From NCBI GenBank assembly GCA_030386875.1, contig CM059562.1, positions 74,520,095 through 74,584,094 on the forward strand: a DNA stretch of 64,000 nucleotides, read 5' to 3'. Positions within the stretch are counted from its first letter, which is position 1. Each line of letters starts with the position of its first letter. The notes below the pieces were generated by a model. That model had not been told where the DNA came from. It saw only the letters and a list, made by a program, of their open reading frames with translations, and did not search any database. Origin of the DNA: Morinoia aosen. Its lineage: Eukaryota; Arthropoda; Malacostraca; Amphipoda; Talitridae. Of the stretch, positions 31,381 to 43,999 are shown piece by piece. The position numbers were made by a program, and so were the translations under genes.

Positions 31381-33060
31381 CAGTATCTTCTTTTATTGCA
31401 ACCAGAGTTTATAACCCCTTAGCAAAGCGAATCGAAGAGACTTTCGAATATTTTTGAGAAGATATATTCTGCAATTTTTCTTTACAGGGCATGCGGTAAG
31501 TTTCCTCACAAGTTCAGCTATTCGTGTTAAAATGCTATCTTTGGATACAGTTAAAAGAGTAACATAAATTCATTCATGGAAAAAATTTCAATTTGAACGC
31601 CAAAAAAAGTTAAAATCCTTTCCAAAAATAAACTTTTCAATACACAGCAGTCAACACAGCATCACGCCGTTTCTCTCATCGAACAGGATTGGGATCAACG
31701 ATAGAACAATGTGCAACTTTTTGCTTGATCGTCAATGATTTCAATTACCCAAGCATAACCTTCGCACTGGGAAGCTAAATTGTAAATTCTCCGCCGAAAA
31801 ACTCTTACAGGGTATAAAGATCATTTTCCAAATTTTAGATCGAGAAAACTGAGCAACCCTTCTTCTCCTCTCATCGCTTGATCTCAACCCATTGAATTTT
31901 TAAGTTAGTCCACTCTGGAGTCTGACGTCTGGGTTTCCTCCCACGCTGGTCTGCGACTGTGAAAATCTACCTCAAAAATTACAAAAGAAAATGCTTCTGG
32001 ACATACTGTGTCATGGCGAGACAATTTTCGAAACAAACTCGAGTTTATGAGTCAGGTTTGAGAGGGTATATCCCAAGTCTATTATATACAATTTATAAAT
32101 TTTTTGCATTCCTTCTAGGTTAGCCTGTCGCTCCGTCTTCGTATCTATATTGCAAAGGAAAAAATTAGCTGTACCGAGCATAAATAAACGAAAAATGTAA
32201 GCAAGATATAGAGTGGTTGGCTCAACAGCAAGAACACCAATGATGAACGAGGATGATAAATTTTTTATTTAGTTGCAATTTGTTTAGTTAAAAGTTTTTC
32301 TAAAGTTATCCTCACAGGAAATGACGAGAAGCAAAAGAATAAGCAGAATGGTAGTGGAGACGATACTGTATACAAGTCACTGACAAATGCAAGTAATGCA
32401 TGCTTCTGATGTTCAACCTAAGAATGGAACCTAAACTCGTCTCCGTTATTAAAAATACTTTATTAACACTCTTGTAACAATTTTAATTGGGTAAAACACA
32501 TTTGTAATTGTTTTCATGCTTTCCGAGCTACAAGAAGCGTTTCTCAATTTCCAAAAGCAAAATTCTCTTCTTTTAAGAACAAATGTGAAAATAATTGGTT
32601 TAGTGGCACAAAATAGTCGTACATCAATTTCTGTCGGTTAGGAAAATTGTTAATGTTACTTCTATCACACAACTTTTTTCTAGACCTGAAAAGTTTTTTT
32701 TTTAAAGAAATATTGGAGAAATGTAAACTATTCTAAAAGTAACAATAGTTCCTATAATTAAACATTATCCATGATGATACGGAGTCACTAGTTGGAAAGT
32801 ATTCGGTCACACAGTAGATAAAGGCCCATATTGAATGTTGCCATAGTGTTGCATTTCTTTCCCTAAATGAAAAGATACCATATCTACGACTCTTGCAGTC
32901 CAAAGGATTTATCCGCACCGTGTACAAAGAATTGTAGATGCACCGTACATGTTTCAAGAATACAAAAGAACTGAATACCAAAAGAAACCTTTTTGCGTTC
33001 GTTAATCACGATGGCTCACAAGTGACAAAAATAGCGGAGAGCTGCACACATTTATGTAGT

Positions 33061-33295
33061 TTAAGAACAAGCATTCACTAACAAATGCTCAATAGAAGCC
33101 AACGTTTTTGTTGCGTTCTCAAAATGAAACTGTGTCAGAAAATTTTTCGACTCCTGAACAACCTTGGTGCACGCAGCACATTCTGTGTGTTCATTGCATA
33201 ACCACAACTTGTGTTGGCCTGTTCCGACCACGCAAGCCTGACCTCCCAGAAACCACTGCACATCGCAAGCCACGGTTGCCTCGATAATGTCCTCA
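33061..33295 (-). CDS. Membrane-protein gene, terminal exon
   Basis: Phase 2 in. It encodes EDIIEATVACDVQWFLGG, GTGQHKLWLCNEHTECAACT and IEHLLVNACS, ending TAA at 33061-33063. The open frame has no in-frame ATG, so it makes sense only as a downstream exon. Confidence 0.62.
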
Positions 33296-34546
33296 CTTTT
33301 GAGCGTTTTGCATTAGCAAGGAAGTTAGCAAACTTGTTTAACTTTTCGTCATAATGAACGTCACTTCATTAGCTCGGCATCGTCAGCAGCCAAAGTGGCA
33401 AGATTGGCCGGGCTTCAGAGCTTGCTGAGTAGCGCATGATGGGAACAGTGTTGCTTGCGCTGCGGCCGAAAGTCGCGTTTAGGAATAGTGCCTTTAGTTT
33501 TACCCTATTACGGGAGTTTTCCATTCATGATTTACCCACTTTTTTACAGAGATATAACGTACAGAATAGACAAAATATATTTCATTTTCGGCTTGCACGA
33601 GGAAGCAACAAAGAATTTTCTAAGTTGCTTATGAATTTCCTTTGGATATAAAACCGTGGCTTGCTACAGTAATGGATGTGCTTAAGAGCAGATATCAGCG
33701 ATGGCAGCTTCATCACTAACTGAGACGGTCTGTACGTGGACCTCAGCTTAATGGCTGCATTGGAAATAGAATAATGGAAACTATAACAATAGAATTAGTT
33801 TGACTCATGTGACCTAATATAAGGCGGGGCCAAATGAAATTAAATGATGGGCTGAAAAATTTGGCAAGAATATTTTCACTGAAAATGAGTATAATAAGAA
33901 TAAGTTAAGTGATAATAAGTACAATGAGAATAGGAAAAGAATTTTCGCTGTAAGAAATGAGACGGAGAACCGCTTCATGTCATGCGTCTCACGTCAGATA
34001 CTGCGAAAAAATAATTGTTTCTCTTCATAAACAAATTATAACGATAAAAAAATGAACAACAGTCGCTTACGCAGAGCAGTTTATCACTTCAAAATTTGCA
34101 GCACAGCTCATCCGTTTACGATTCTTCACAAAAAAGAAATCCTGGTTAATGCAATCCCAAATGGAACGATGGTGCATTTCAGTGCACTCAAGAGTGAGTC
34201 CATGATGTACACTAATGGTAAAATTCTTGCGTACATTCGGACTTGCTAAAAACAGCGCCAATGCTCCAGCACACAAAAAGCAAACAGTGAAGCCGAGCAA
34301 AGTTCTTTTGTTTCTACAGAGCGTACTCGACTTGGAGCCCCTGCTCTCTTTTACGAATGCCTGAAAACTTCGACGAGATTTGAGCCTCCGCAAGACCCCT
34401 CGGAGCTCTTCGCTCGTAAATAAAAAGATCGAGTTCATTTTTATCCGTGATTTTTCAAGACGTGCATTGCAATGATGCTCTTGGCTAAGTATGTTCGTGT
34501 ACAGAGAACAGAACCGTGAACGGAAAGGAATTAGAACCCCATTCAT
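33061..34546 (-). CDS. Uncharacterised single-pass membrane protein with Cys-rich ectodomain, 236 aa, two exons
   Basis: Exon 1 34071-34546 and exon 2 33061-33295 join in frame (711 bases with stop). The donor TCTGC/GTAAGC leaves two bases. The acceptor CTCAAAAG follows a good branch-point-like TGCTAAC and a pyrimidine-rich stretch, and supplies the missing base. The product has a basic N-terminal tail (RGVLRRLKSRRS, NKRTLLG), one hydrophobic segment (TVCFLCAGALALFLA, about residues 88-105), then an ectodomain with about ten Cys (LECTEM, WDCIN, MSCAAN, INCSA, VACDVQWFLGGQACV, WLCNEHTECAAC, NACS). Positive charges before the segment predict the N-terminus inside (type II) with the Cys-rich part outside or lumenal. 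A second Met at residue 37 is an alternative start. No family recognised. Confidence 0.65.
34071..34546 (-). CDS. Membrane-protein gene, first coding exon
   Basis: 158 codons plus two bases. The first ATG is at 34546; a second in-frame ATG lies 36 codons later before NSIFLFTSEELRG. It contains the single membrane segment and the first ectodomain cysteines, and ends at donor GTAAGC. Unspliced, the frame would stop two codons later. Confidence 0.62.
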
Positions 34547-37500
34547 TGTTGCTGCTCATAGGAGAGACTGAATTATATCAATGTAATTGTATCGCTGTTT
34601 TCTTCATTTCATCAATTTCAAGCTAAAAAGCACAAATTTCTTCAGTGTCATGCTTTGTGACCATTTTACGTTTAGAAGAAGAGATGTTCAAAAAGTTAGG
34701 ACTCGTGAAATTCCATAAGAATTAGAGTGAACGTAGTTTACGCAGCCACATTTCATAATAAAAATTGAAGTTTCTGAGAAGGTGGATCCATATTGTTATG
34801 CATCTTTTATTGAGGACATCAAAAAAGAGTGTGATGGTGGTTGCGCAGACAAATTCTGGAACAGTGTGGCGTTTCAAATTGCATTCGCGCGAAACACCTT
34901 ATAATATAAAACACTGCCGTGGAAATTATGGCTGATTGTTGTGTATTAGTGACAAGATATTTGAAATTAATCGCAATTAAATGTCTGGTACAAAGTAACG
35001 TAAGAGTGCCTTGCGGGTGCCATGAACATTATTATTCGTAGACAAATACCTAAAAACATTTGAAGCCAAGTTTAGGATTATTTGAAGTAGGAAAAATACG
35101 GTGAGCCCGTCATAATACTGAACCATAAGGCATTTAGTAATTCGATAAATATCTAATGCTTGGAATATTTTAGCAAGATGTGAAAAGCTTCATCTGTAAA
35201 CAGATTACATCTTTGCAGTGTTTTTGCTCTGGCGTATAGTTCAAAAACACGTACCAATGGTATTTTTCCACCGACCAACTTCTGAAAGCCAATTGACCGC
35301 ACAAAAACTTGTATTTTTTAATCGAACAATCAGATGACCTATATTTTATGATAGCAAGATACCGAATTTTGCAATATGTACGTACGAGAATGTAGCCAGA
35401 ATGTACGCTCGTATTAGCGGAGGGGAAAAACAACACGAGCGTTCACTGCACGTCCAACTTTCTGCTTCTGATCTCAGAGTCTTTCCAAGTCTCGTAAAAC
35501 TCCAATGAATTTCAGCTTTACGAGCTGCACTGCGTGCTCTTTTCTGGATTCCTTTCCGCCAATGAACGCAAAGAAATAGTCTTCGTTGTATGCAATGAAA
35601 TAGCCTTCGTTGTTTGGAATGGAATAGTCTTTTTTGTTTACAATGAAACACCTGTCTTCGTTGTATGCAATGAAATAGCCTTCGTTGTTTGGAATGGAAT
35701 AGTCTTTTTTGTATACAACGAAACACTCGCATTCGTTGCTCAGAATGAAACAGCCTCCGTGATATGCAAAAAAGTAACTTTCGTCATCAAACATGAAAAA
35801 TCATAACTTGCATCAATAAAATAATCTTTGTTGAATACAAAGAAATAGTATTTGTTGTATTCAAGGAAATTGTCTTCGCTGTTCATTTCTTCTGAGTTGT
35901 GAGCCCATTGTTGCCAGTGTTATTAGGGTGCGTTAGCCGACTGGTCCAATTTCTTTACCAGACGAATGTAGATTTCCATTTAAATTATCTGGTGTAGAAA
36001 ATAAAAGCTTACATTAGCACGATATCTAACAATAACAAAAAAAGATATATAATGATAACTAGGAAAATAACCATGACACCCAATACAGCTTAATTTCACT
36101 CATAATAATAACATGAGCAGTTACATCGCAGTATGTGCAGTTCAGCAGCACTGTCATTTCCGTGGATCCAGGGACTGAAAATCACCGCATTATCGAGTTG
36201 AAAATCACTGTATGAAGAAAGACCTTGGCTTGATCCCACCCTAGTACTCGCGATATTTTTATCCCGATATGTTCAGCTCATGTAGTAATTAGGACAAAAG
36301 AAGGATGAAACACGTTAGAGGGAAAACTTTTCTTTCCATTTAGAAGTACTTCTCCCACCTACTACCGATGGGTTGAGAAGTAGAAAGGCGTTACCACAAA
36401 ACGACTGTATTCATGGAGCTATAAAAAGATATAAAGTTCTATTCTCCAAATTATTCGGAACAAGCTGGCAAAGTTACAGTTAAAGTATAGGAGTCGTCTT
36501 TGTGCTCGACACATTGACTAGCAATCTCAGTTTCAGCATCAAAACAGTAATTTGTACGATCGTGCGCATTCCATTTGTACTAAACGACACACATATTTTC
36601 AAACCCGAGCGTGTAAGGAAGAAACTCCATACATCTTCTTTACAGATTTAGAATATTAAATGACTTTTTAAGCCACCTTCGATATTTTATTGTATACTCC
36701 GATTTTCTGTCAAGCAAGTTAACGACTGTAAAGTAAATTTGCTTCTTAGACTGCCAAGAGCACTATTTCTTTCCTGGGGTATTACCATTATATTTTCCAA
36801 TAAAATTGTAACATTTAACATGACAGCATGATACTCAAAAGCTCATTTCGGCTCAGAGGCGAATAATATTGAGAAACCAGCGTGAACAAACAACACTAAT
36901 ATCTCGGAGCCCCAAGGAAGGAATGAGTTTGTTTTCTAATAAATCCTTCGGAGCCCCTTGCACGCTGCCCGGATTTTAATTAGAAAGCACACCCAGGCAA
37001 AGCTTGGGCCTCCATTAAGAGCCAGCTGAGATTGTTTTGGATTGTCTGCATTAGAGTGCAATTTTTTTTACGGAGAGAGGCAACTTTTTTCGTTTTTGCT
37101 CAATTATATAGCAGTTTTTGAAAACAAGACTAAATAACATGCGACGGTGCGCACCTATCTCTTGATTCACAGAGTGATAGTTTTATCTTTTTGTTCGCAG
37201 TGTTCATGATTCGTAATGGAACTTGTCAAGGATGAACACTTATTTAACAATTAATCATCATTGTTCACGCACTGGACGAAGAATTAGCATGCATGCAGAA
37301 AAACGTAATCGTAACTCTGAAGGTGCTAGGAATCTCTGTTCGAAAGAAATTCGATCGAATCATGGTGTTTCGACTTGTGTCGATTGAAGGGTGTTAAAGG
37401 TGAGTGAAGTTTTTACAACTCCAAACTAAGATCGATTCTTGCTTTACGGTTATACACAGCGAGAAATTTTTTACTCCTTTCCTTGTCGAGGAATTATTCG

Positions 37501-38000
37501 AACTGTAAGAATTGGAATCAGTTTTCCGCAGCAAAAAATAAAATAAAAAGTTAAATGCTAACCAACGATGAGGTGTTTTCGAAGAAAGGCAGTGCTCTTA
37601 TTAATGGATTCTGTTCCAGGTTGATATATGTTTTGAACTTGAGATTTCTTTAAAAAATAAATAATTGATGGCAACAGAATACTCTAGGTAAAATTAACTA
37701 CAAACAAATATTCAATTATCTATTTTGAAGTGCTGATTTTTTATTCTTAACGGGAATAATTACCATATTACCAATAATTTTCTTCCTTTGAAATTGCAGG
37801 TTTAAAGCATGGTCAAGATATATTTTTCATTCATTACATTCCCGTCAGTACCTGAAATTTCTTCCGCAGGATTAAGGAATGAGATCTTGAGTCACAACAA
37901 GTCAGATCAATTTTTGGGGGATACACGGTTACACTCATAAAAGTTAGCTGCAAGAAATGATTTTGGTTTCCGTAATTTGCCATGTGTTTCGTTTTATAGT
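34547..38000. other. No gene supported; one complex non-coding island
   Basis: Apart from the tandem repeat at 35566, no exon is supported. The stretch at 36955-37065 (TTAATTAGAAAGCACACCC, CCTCCATTAAGAGCCAGCTG) is higher in complexity and G/C than its surroundings and without a frame. It could be a conserved regulatory element, which only comparison could show. Confidence 0.3.
35566..35810 (+). repeat. Degenerate 24-27-bp tandem repeat
   Basis: Units of the type CTTCGTTGTATGCAATGAAATAGC recur about ten times, including one duplicated block of about 80 bp (35577 and 35661). Unit lengths that are mostly multiples of three keep frames open on both strands. Confidence 0.85.
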
Positions 38001-38009
38001 TGCCGAGCA

Positions 38010-38550
38010 TGAAGGGATGCGTTAGTGAAGGACTTGGACAGAATGCGTGGTAGCAAACTCACCAGCTTTGCCGAACAAGAAGTCAAGGAAGATTTAAACA
38101 ATGCTCCTCGAACTCGCACTCCTCTATGCACTCTGATGTCTTGACGGCTCGATTAGGAAAGTTGCAGTGGTAAGCCGATGCAGTTAGTCGCTGGAGCGGA
38201 GAGTTAACGAACTAGCAGAGATGTTGCAGTTGCGCTGGACTTGCAGGGCTGCAGAGTCTAGGCCCCACAGTCGACTTTGGAGTCGCTTTGGACCTGGGGC
38301 CGAAGATGAACTTCTTAAACTTTAATGGCTCGAATGCATGAGCTGTGGGAGTCCTCCTCATTAATTTACCACTTGTTAACGAAGTCGAAATACGAGGCTT
38401 ATGCAACACCATTCTAGCAGTTGCTGTAGACCATTCTGTAAAAATGGAATCAGGGAAGTATTTTTTACAAGTAGACTGTAAGCGGATGCAGATGAAGTCG
38501 TGTACAGGATAAGCGGAGGAACAGATATTTGGCAGGAATCCATTCACCTC
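38010..38550. other. G/C-richer exon-like cluster, strand unresolved
   Basis: On the plus strand an open frame at about 38015-38145 reads MRGSKLTSFAEQEVKEDL and stops. On the minus strand a consensus donor CTG/GTGAGT lies at about 38070, and a 111-codon frame (38212-38547) follows a good acceptor TTTTTACAG (about 38440). None of these can be joined into a gene. Confidence 0.25.
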
Positions 38551-38637
38551 AACTCAGCCTCACCAACCATAAGCTATAGGTATGTCAGTCGACAGCAGGG
38601 GATTTTTAGAACGTTCAATGTAAGCAGACATGATCAA

Positions 38638-39640
38638 AGCGTGTGCACGCTACGTGTTGGTTTAGTTACTCTTACATTGACACACTCGTGTCTGCATTTT
38701 ATAACACCAAAGCTGCATTTGATGACTCGCATTTGTATCAGAAGAAGGGAATAGATTTTAAATTTGATTTTCAGTTAAGAATTTTCTCCTCGCATCAGGT
38801 TTTTAACTCTGGAGTTTCTTTTTTCCAAGCTCGTCTATTATGTTAGGATTCTTGTCACCGATGAAGATTTTTCCGGCCATCAAGTTTTCATTTGTTTACT
38901 ATAAATTTTGATAATGCAGAAAGAAATGCACAGCATTGCTATATAGTATTTATTCCTACGTTCAAACTACCTCTGGCAAAAAATTCTGAATTCAGTTTCA
39001 TATCATTCTTTCTATAAATGTAAACTACGACGGCACAATTCACCAGGAAAGCGGATCTCATTGAAAACTCTTTCCGGAGTAGAATTCTGATTTTGAGATT
39101 ATTTCCATTCTATTTTTTGCACCTTCACCTCGCTAAAATGCAAGGTGCTTGGAGCAAAAGGACGCCCGTAAGAAGTTATTATGAAAGCCTTAGAAGCCGC
39201 CAGGCTCGAATGAAATGCCTCTAATTATTTTTGTGACGTGACAAAGAGCATACGAATTGAGAGCTTGGGTGCGGGACTAGGGTCAGGCAGAAAAGCTGCG
39301 CTTTACAGTTTTATTGAGAATGTGGAGGTTGAGAAAGACATGTTTGTCTACACGCTACCAAATTTAGGCTTCTTATAAACGCGTTTGCGTTCTGCGCAGA
39401 TGAAGTCCTGCGAAAGAAATGAGAAGAAGAAGCAAATCTTTCTCAAGAAAATCATTGAGCAAAACTCAACCTCGCTTCATCATTCATTGACAACAATAGG
39501 TCGGTCCCTCGATCTTTTCTTATTTTAATTTGTCAACAGAAATGAACAAGCCATATGCATGCTACGTGTTTAATTAGTCACCCACACATTGCCACACTCG
39601 TGTCTGCATTTTCTACTGCAGAAGCTGCAGTAAAAGTGTA
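38638..39640 (+). repeat. Pair of diverged direct repeats of about 80 bp
   Basis: Copies at about 38643-38722 and 39555-39634, 912 bases apart, share GCTACGTGTT, TTAGT.AC.C..ACATTG and CACACTCGTGTCTGCATTTT. Confidence 0.7.
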
Positions 39641-40512
39641 TGTATTTGAACACGCACACGTTCTGTTGGAATCATACGATCGTTTTGAACGCATAAGACA
39701 TATAAGAGACGCGAACGAATTTTTTCGTCTAAATACGTCCTCTGGCACTCCTGGAGAGGTAAAAGTTTCCTCTTTTTCCCCATTTAAAATGAGTTTGAAA
39801 TTATTCGAGGGAGATTTCGTCAACAAGGGCATCGCTCCTTCAATCAAGCGACCGCTTCAAAAACTACTCGCTTCGCTCAATAATCGCATCAAAAAGTGAT
39901 TTTGTTTTTTGACGAAGTTTAAATGAAAGGAGTAATGTTCAAGCGGAAATTTAAACAATTTCACCACAAATTCCTCACTCGACATAACTTAAAAATGGCT
40001 AAAAGTAAATTAATATGCTCATGAATGAAAATTGCGATGCTATTTGCAGCCCTGAGACTGATCTTATTTGCCAATATATTCGGCCTCAAAAATGGCACTT
40101 TGCCCTAATTTTCCGATGATGCAATTCCAATCAGAACAAAATCATTCCGGAATATTACGCAAATAAGAACACTCAGAAAAAAAACAATTCAGTATTCATT
40201 GGGATTTTGTTGTCAGTAACTAATAACCAATTTATTATATATTTTCCAGTTCCAATAGCTTTCTATCTAGAGCAGCAAACCTACTGAAAGGTTTTCGTTT
40301 AATTTTTTAATAGTGTTTAAAATTAAACTACTTTATCGAAAATTCCTTTTAAAAGTTTACAAAGCATTCAATATTGAAGAAGATTATTCAAACATATTAC
40401 AAAGCATCGATCAAAAATCCTGTACCTCGATCAAAGCAAACTTAAGTAAGTAAAGGATAACTGCGCACAGCAGGCGAACATGTCAGGTTAACTCGTCTGG
40501 CTTTCGGTGTCT

Positions 40513-40605
40513 ATGAGTAGCTGCATTTGGGCCATCGCGCTCCCCTCAATCGTGCTCTCGTCCCACGCTTGCAACCTCAAGACAGTCTGCAGACGTGTCT
40601 GGTCA
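40513..40605 (+). CDS. Possible signal-peptide exon
   Basis: ATG at 40513 opens MSSCIWAIALPSIVLSSHAC and NLKTVCRRVW with third positions rich in G/C, unlike its surroundings. The most fitting donor (GAC/GTGTCT, about 40600) is poor but would leave phase 1, which matches the exon at 41571. Without splicing it stops after 44 codons inside the following repeat. Confidence 0.28.
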
Positions 40606-40619
40606 CCTTATTGGACAAA

Positions 40620-41050
40620 GTGCTACTGGCTGCTTGAAGTTATTTAGTACTGCTTACTGTTTGAATGTATTTAGTGTTGCTGACTGGTTGAGGTTATCAT
40701 TGGTGTTTAAATGGTGCTGACTGCTTGAGGTTATTATTGGTGTTTAATGGTGCTGACCGCTTGAAGTTAGTATTGGTGCTTGGGGGTGCTGACTGTTTGA
40801 AGTTATTAGTGGTAATTGATGGTGCTGACTGCTTGAAGTTATCGGTAGTGTTTAGTGTCGCGGACTGCTTCCAATTATTATCACTGTATAGTGGCGCTGC
40901 CTGCTTGAAGTTATTATTATATTTAGTGACTGCTATAAGTTATTTTGGGTAATAAGGGGTGTTGCATGCGCGAAGTTAGTATTGGTACTTAGTGGTACTA
41001 ACTGATAAAATTGGCAACTAGTGACTGGGCCTTAGTTGTGCCTGCTCAGA
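40620..41050 (+). repeat. Degenerate tandem repeat of about 36-39 bp
   Basis: GGTGCTGACTGCTTGAAGTT followed by ATTATTGGTGTTTA recurs about ten times with drift. A unit near 39 bases yields a 13-residue periodic frame (GADCLKLLVV..) that is an artefact of the repeat. Confidence 0.88.
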
Positions 41051-41570
41051 TTATTGACACCTAATAGTTTCTGCTGTGGCTGAAAAAAAGTTCGCGGGTC
41101 ATGTGTATTAATAAAAATCTTTATTAGACATGTACTTCCGCAATAAACATGCTTCGTTGTATTAACCCATTTTCTGAGTATGTCATGTTCTACCGGTCTA
41201 GCTACTTTCTTTTTGTTGAAACTTCTCGTATATCGTCTACTGCGAAAAACAGAATTTTGTAGTTAAAATTAAATAAATTCAAACGTGACGTTATCCTTTG
41301 TCATCGTACTTTCGTTTCAACATTAAGGCATATCACAATCAAATGTGATTAGTTTATCCAACACTCCTAAGAAAATCGCCATTGGCTCCTAATAAGAACC
41401 AAAATCTTCATTTCGTACCCTTCGTAAAACTTCATGGCAATAATAATAACCTGAATCAATGCGTTGCAAAGGGAATGGAGTGTGCATGGTTGTAATTAAT
41501 AGCTCCAGCTCAGCAAACAAGCAAAGTTTGCATTCAATCTAACATCTGAGTGCACCGCTCTGTATTGCAG

Positions 41571-41992
41571 CCCGCGATACGCCAGCTGTTGCAGTCTATG
41601 GCTTCTGGTGGAGATGTGATACAACAACCGCTGCCGACGCTGAGCCTTCGACCGACCGCGTTGTACCTAGCATCGGGCATTGTAACTTAGTTTTACGTTT
41701 TGCGAACGAATGTACAATGATTATGGTAGACCGAGTTCGGTGTAGACAAATTGGTAATGAAGAAAACGAGCCAGAATGTTCTTTAAAATCGAAAAAATTC
41801 ATTTCTGATAGAGGAGACGACGAATCAGTGTTAAGAAATATCTTAGAATTAAATCCTGTAAATGATTACAGTATCTGGCACTTGATGTACACGAAACCCG
41901 TATATTCTTTACTTGCGAGAGGAGTAACGTCTTTCATTCCTTGGCGTCGATCGGGAGATGCTTTGAAAACATTATTCACGATATGCTTTTAA
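41571..41992 (+). CDS. Uncharacterised terminal exon with upstream splice acceptor
   Basis: A strong acceptor (branch-like TCTAAC, then CTCTGTATTGCAG at 41570) opens a 140-codon frame in phase 1: ARDTPAVAVYGFWWRCD, PSIGHCNLVLRFANECTMIM, RVRCRQIGNEENEPECSLKS, ending TLFTICF and TAA. AATAAA follows at 42141, 150 bases on. The first 50 codons are G/C-rich at third positions, the rest less so. GFWWRC plus later Cys faintly recalls the W-x-x-C loop of claudin-like tetraspans, but no membrane segments are visible here, so this is not claimed. Confidence 0.5.
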
Positions 41993-42140
41993 GGCTTTGG
42001 CGTCTTTTTACGCAGACGATTTGAGCAGTTGAAGGTCAACTCGAGTTGCAGGACGAGTCTAGTCGCTGTCAGTATGACGCGACCACTGGGCTTGATGGGA
42101 CGAATGGCAAGAATGGTACCCGGGGTCTTTCAATCCACTA

Positions 42141-42146
42141 AATAAA
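42141..42146 (+). promoter_or_regulatory. AATAAA poly(A) signal candidate
   Basis: Canonical hexamer 150 bases after the stop of the exon at 41571-41992. Confidence 0.4.
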
Positions 42147-42920
42147 AATAGTGCAGAGTTGGTTGCTTGCTTGGTTGGTTAGTCCGTCTCTTCCTCACCC
42201 TCTTAAGGATTTACATAGGGGAAATATTAGGTTAATATATGATAGGATGAGACTGTTAATATGTCACAAATGAACGAACGATGCTTTTAGGAAATGGAGA
42301 AGGAGAGCTTGCCACTGAGTGTGTCTAGGAATACCTGGAATTAATTTATCCGTATGACCTGAGGCTCACATAGGATGATGGCATCCAATTATAGACACTC
42401 GGGGGCGTAGTTAGACACTCGTTCGCCATGATTGACTGTTTTTTCATCAGAAAACATGCGTAATAGAATTTTAAAAGACTGTTATGTGAAAAATACAGTA
42501 TTAATGTTGGAATACTCAGACCTGCAGTTGATAAATTTTCTGGCAAAATGTTGTTGGCTTTTTATCAAAATTGTTTACATCATTATCCTCATATCTCATC
42601 TCTGCAACATTAGTTGCCACAACTACGAATTTTGAGTAACTAAAATAACGGTCTTCAAATTACACTTCAACAGTTGGTCATATAATTTAAAGCTATAATC
42701 CGGCATCATTCAATAACAGAGTCAGAGCATTTCATCGTCATCACAATATTCTACCCTTACTAATCCACAAAGTAAGCGTTCACAATGATATTTTAGCGTG
42801 TAATTCTTCGCATGTTCTTCGGTATGGATTTCGCTTGCTAAAATAACTCAAGAGAGCATAGAATTATTAGATTCAACAACGCAAAATTCCGACGCTGCAA
42901 CACGAAGCAGCGCATCCTCG

Positions 42921-43220
42921 TCACACGTCACAACTGAGGAGCGTTTTTCTGTCTTCCCCCTCCGTTGGGCGCAAAAATACGCGATATTTGCGCGCTAGAT
43001 AATACATGCTATGCAGAGCTGCGCGTTTTGTAGACTCACGGGTCTGACGTCGCATCAGTGATACGACGGACACCAAATGGTGCCTCAGAGGATTTCCAGC
43101 TGAGCGCTGCCATGAGGCTTCGAATGACCGTTCATGTGTGCCAGCGCCTTGTGCGTGTCGTATCTGAACTGTAACTACTGCAACGGCTGCTTTTCGATAT
43201 TTATGTAAAAGTATGTACAT
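42921..43220. other. G/C-rich island with frames on both strands
   Basis: The minus strand is open for 99 codons. The plus strand is open from a possible acceptor (GTTTTGTAG, 43032) to a stop at about 43173 with FQLSAAMRLRMTVHVCQRL. No decision is possible. Confidence 0.2.
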
Positions 43221-43804
43221 TAATAGTTGAATCCTGGCATTAATGTTAGTTGAATGCTATCAGTCAAACCTATACGAAAGTCAGACTTTTGAAATGAAAT
43301 TTTGAAGATGATTTCGTTTAATTATGTCAAATTCTAAAAGGAATGAGTTTAATTTCTATGTCGTTTTCCTAAAAACAAACATCTGATCGGAAATAAAATA
43401 ATAGAGAGGTGTTTAAAGTAGTGCGGTCTTTTGGCGAGACACTGCTGCGAGATCAAACAAAGATGAATAAGTGACTAATTTTAAACCCGGTTTGCAAAAC
43501 AAACTGCACCTTGGAGAGACTGATCCAAATCGTCAAAACATCCTTGATTCCAGTTGTCATGAGACCATTCTAAAGGCTTAACTTTTCAGGTATATTTTCT
43601 TTTAGAACCTCTAGTCCCTCTTTAATTCAAATCTTTAGCAAAACTTAATTTTCAAACCATATAATAATGCTGAAAAAGTGTGCCGCGACTTTAAGCATAC
43701 ACTTTATATGACCATATTTCCCATTCTCAGGCTATAAAACGGGTCGGTGAATTGCATTCAACGATTTCTATGGAAAGGTCCATCCCTGACGCTTAATGAG
43801 AGAT

Positions 43805-43977
43805 TCATCCTAGCGCAAACTTGAGTGAAGCTCGAGGTAAGTGCTGAGTCTGCAGCTGAGGCCTCCGAAGTCTTTGGCTCTGGCGCCTGAATCGTGGCAG
43901 TAAGATTTTACGACATCGTCCAGATGAGAGAACGATATCTGGAGCAGGCTGGCGAGATGAAAAGATTTCGTCCCTCA
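43805..43977 (-). CDS. Candidate terminal exon
   Basis: A near-ideal minus-strand acceptor (GTGCTTCTTTCCTTAG) opens RDEIFSSRQPAPDIVLSSGR, then an Arg/Gln-rich stretch and LKFALG with stop at 43805. Third positions are G/C-rich. No upstream exon identified. Confidence 0.33.
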
Positions 43978-43999
43978 CTAAGGAAAGAAGCACATTTTG

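Larger units (their letters stand above)
29340..33060. other. Long region without supported genes
   Basis: A minus frame at 29538-29720 contains PVTCATALASPNTRCKHVCAV, and that stretch is less AT-rich, but it has no matching splice sites. Apart from the tandem repeats listed separately I see nothing else. Confidence 0.4.
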
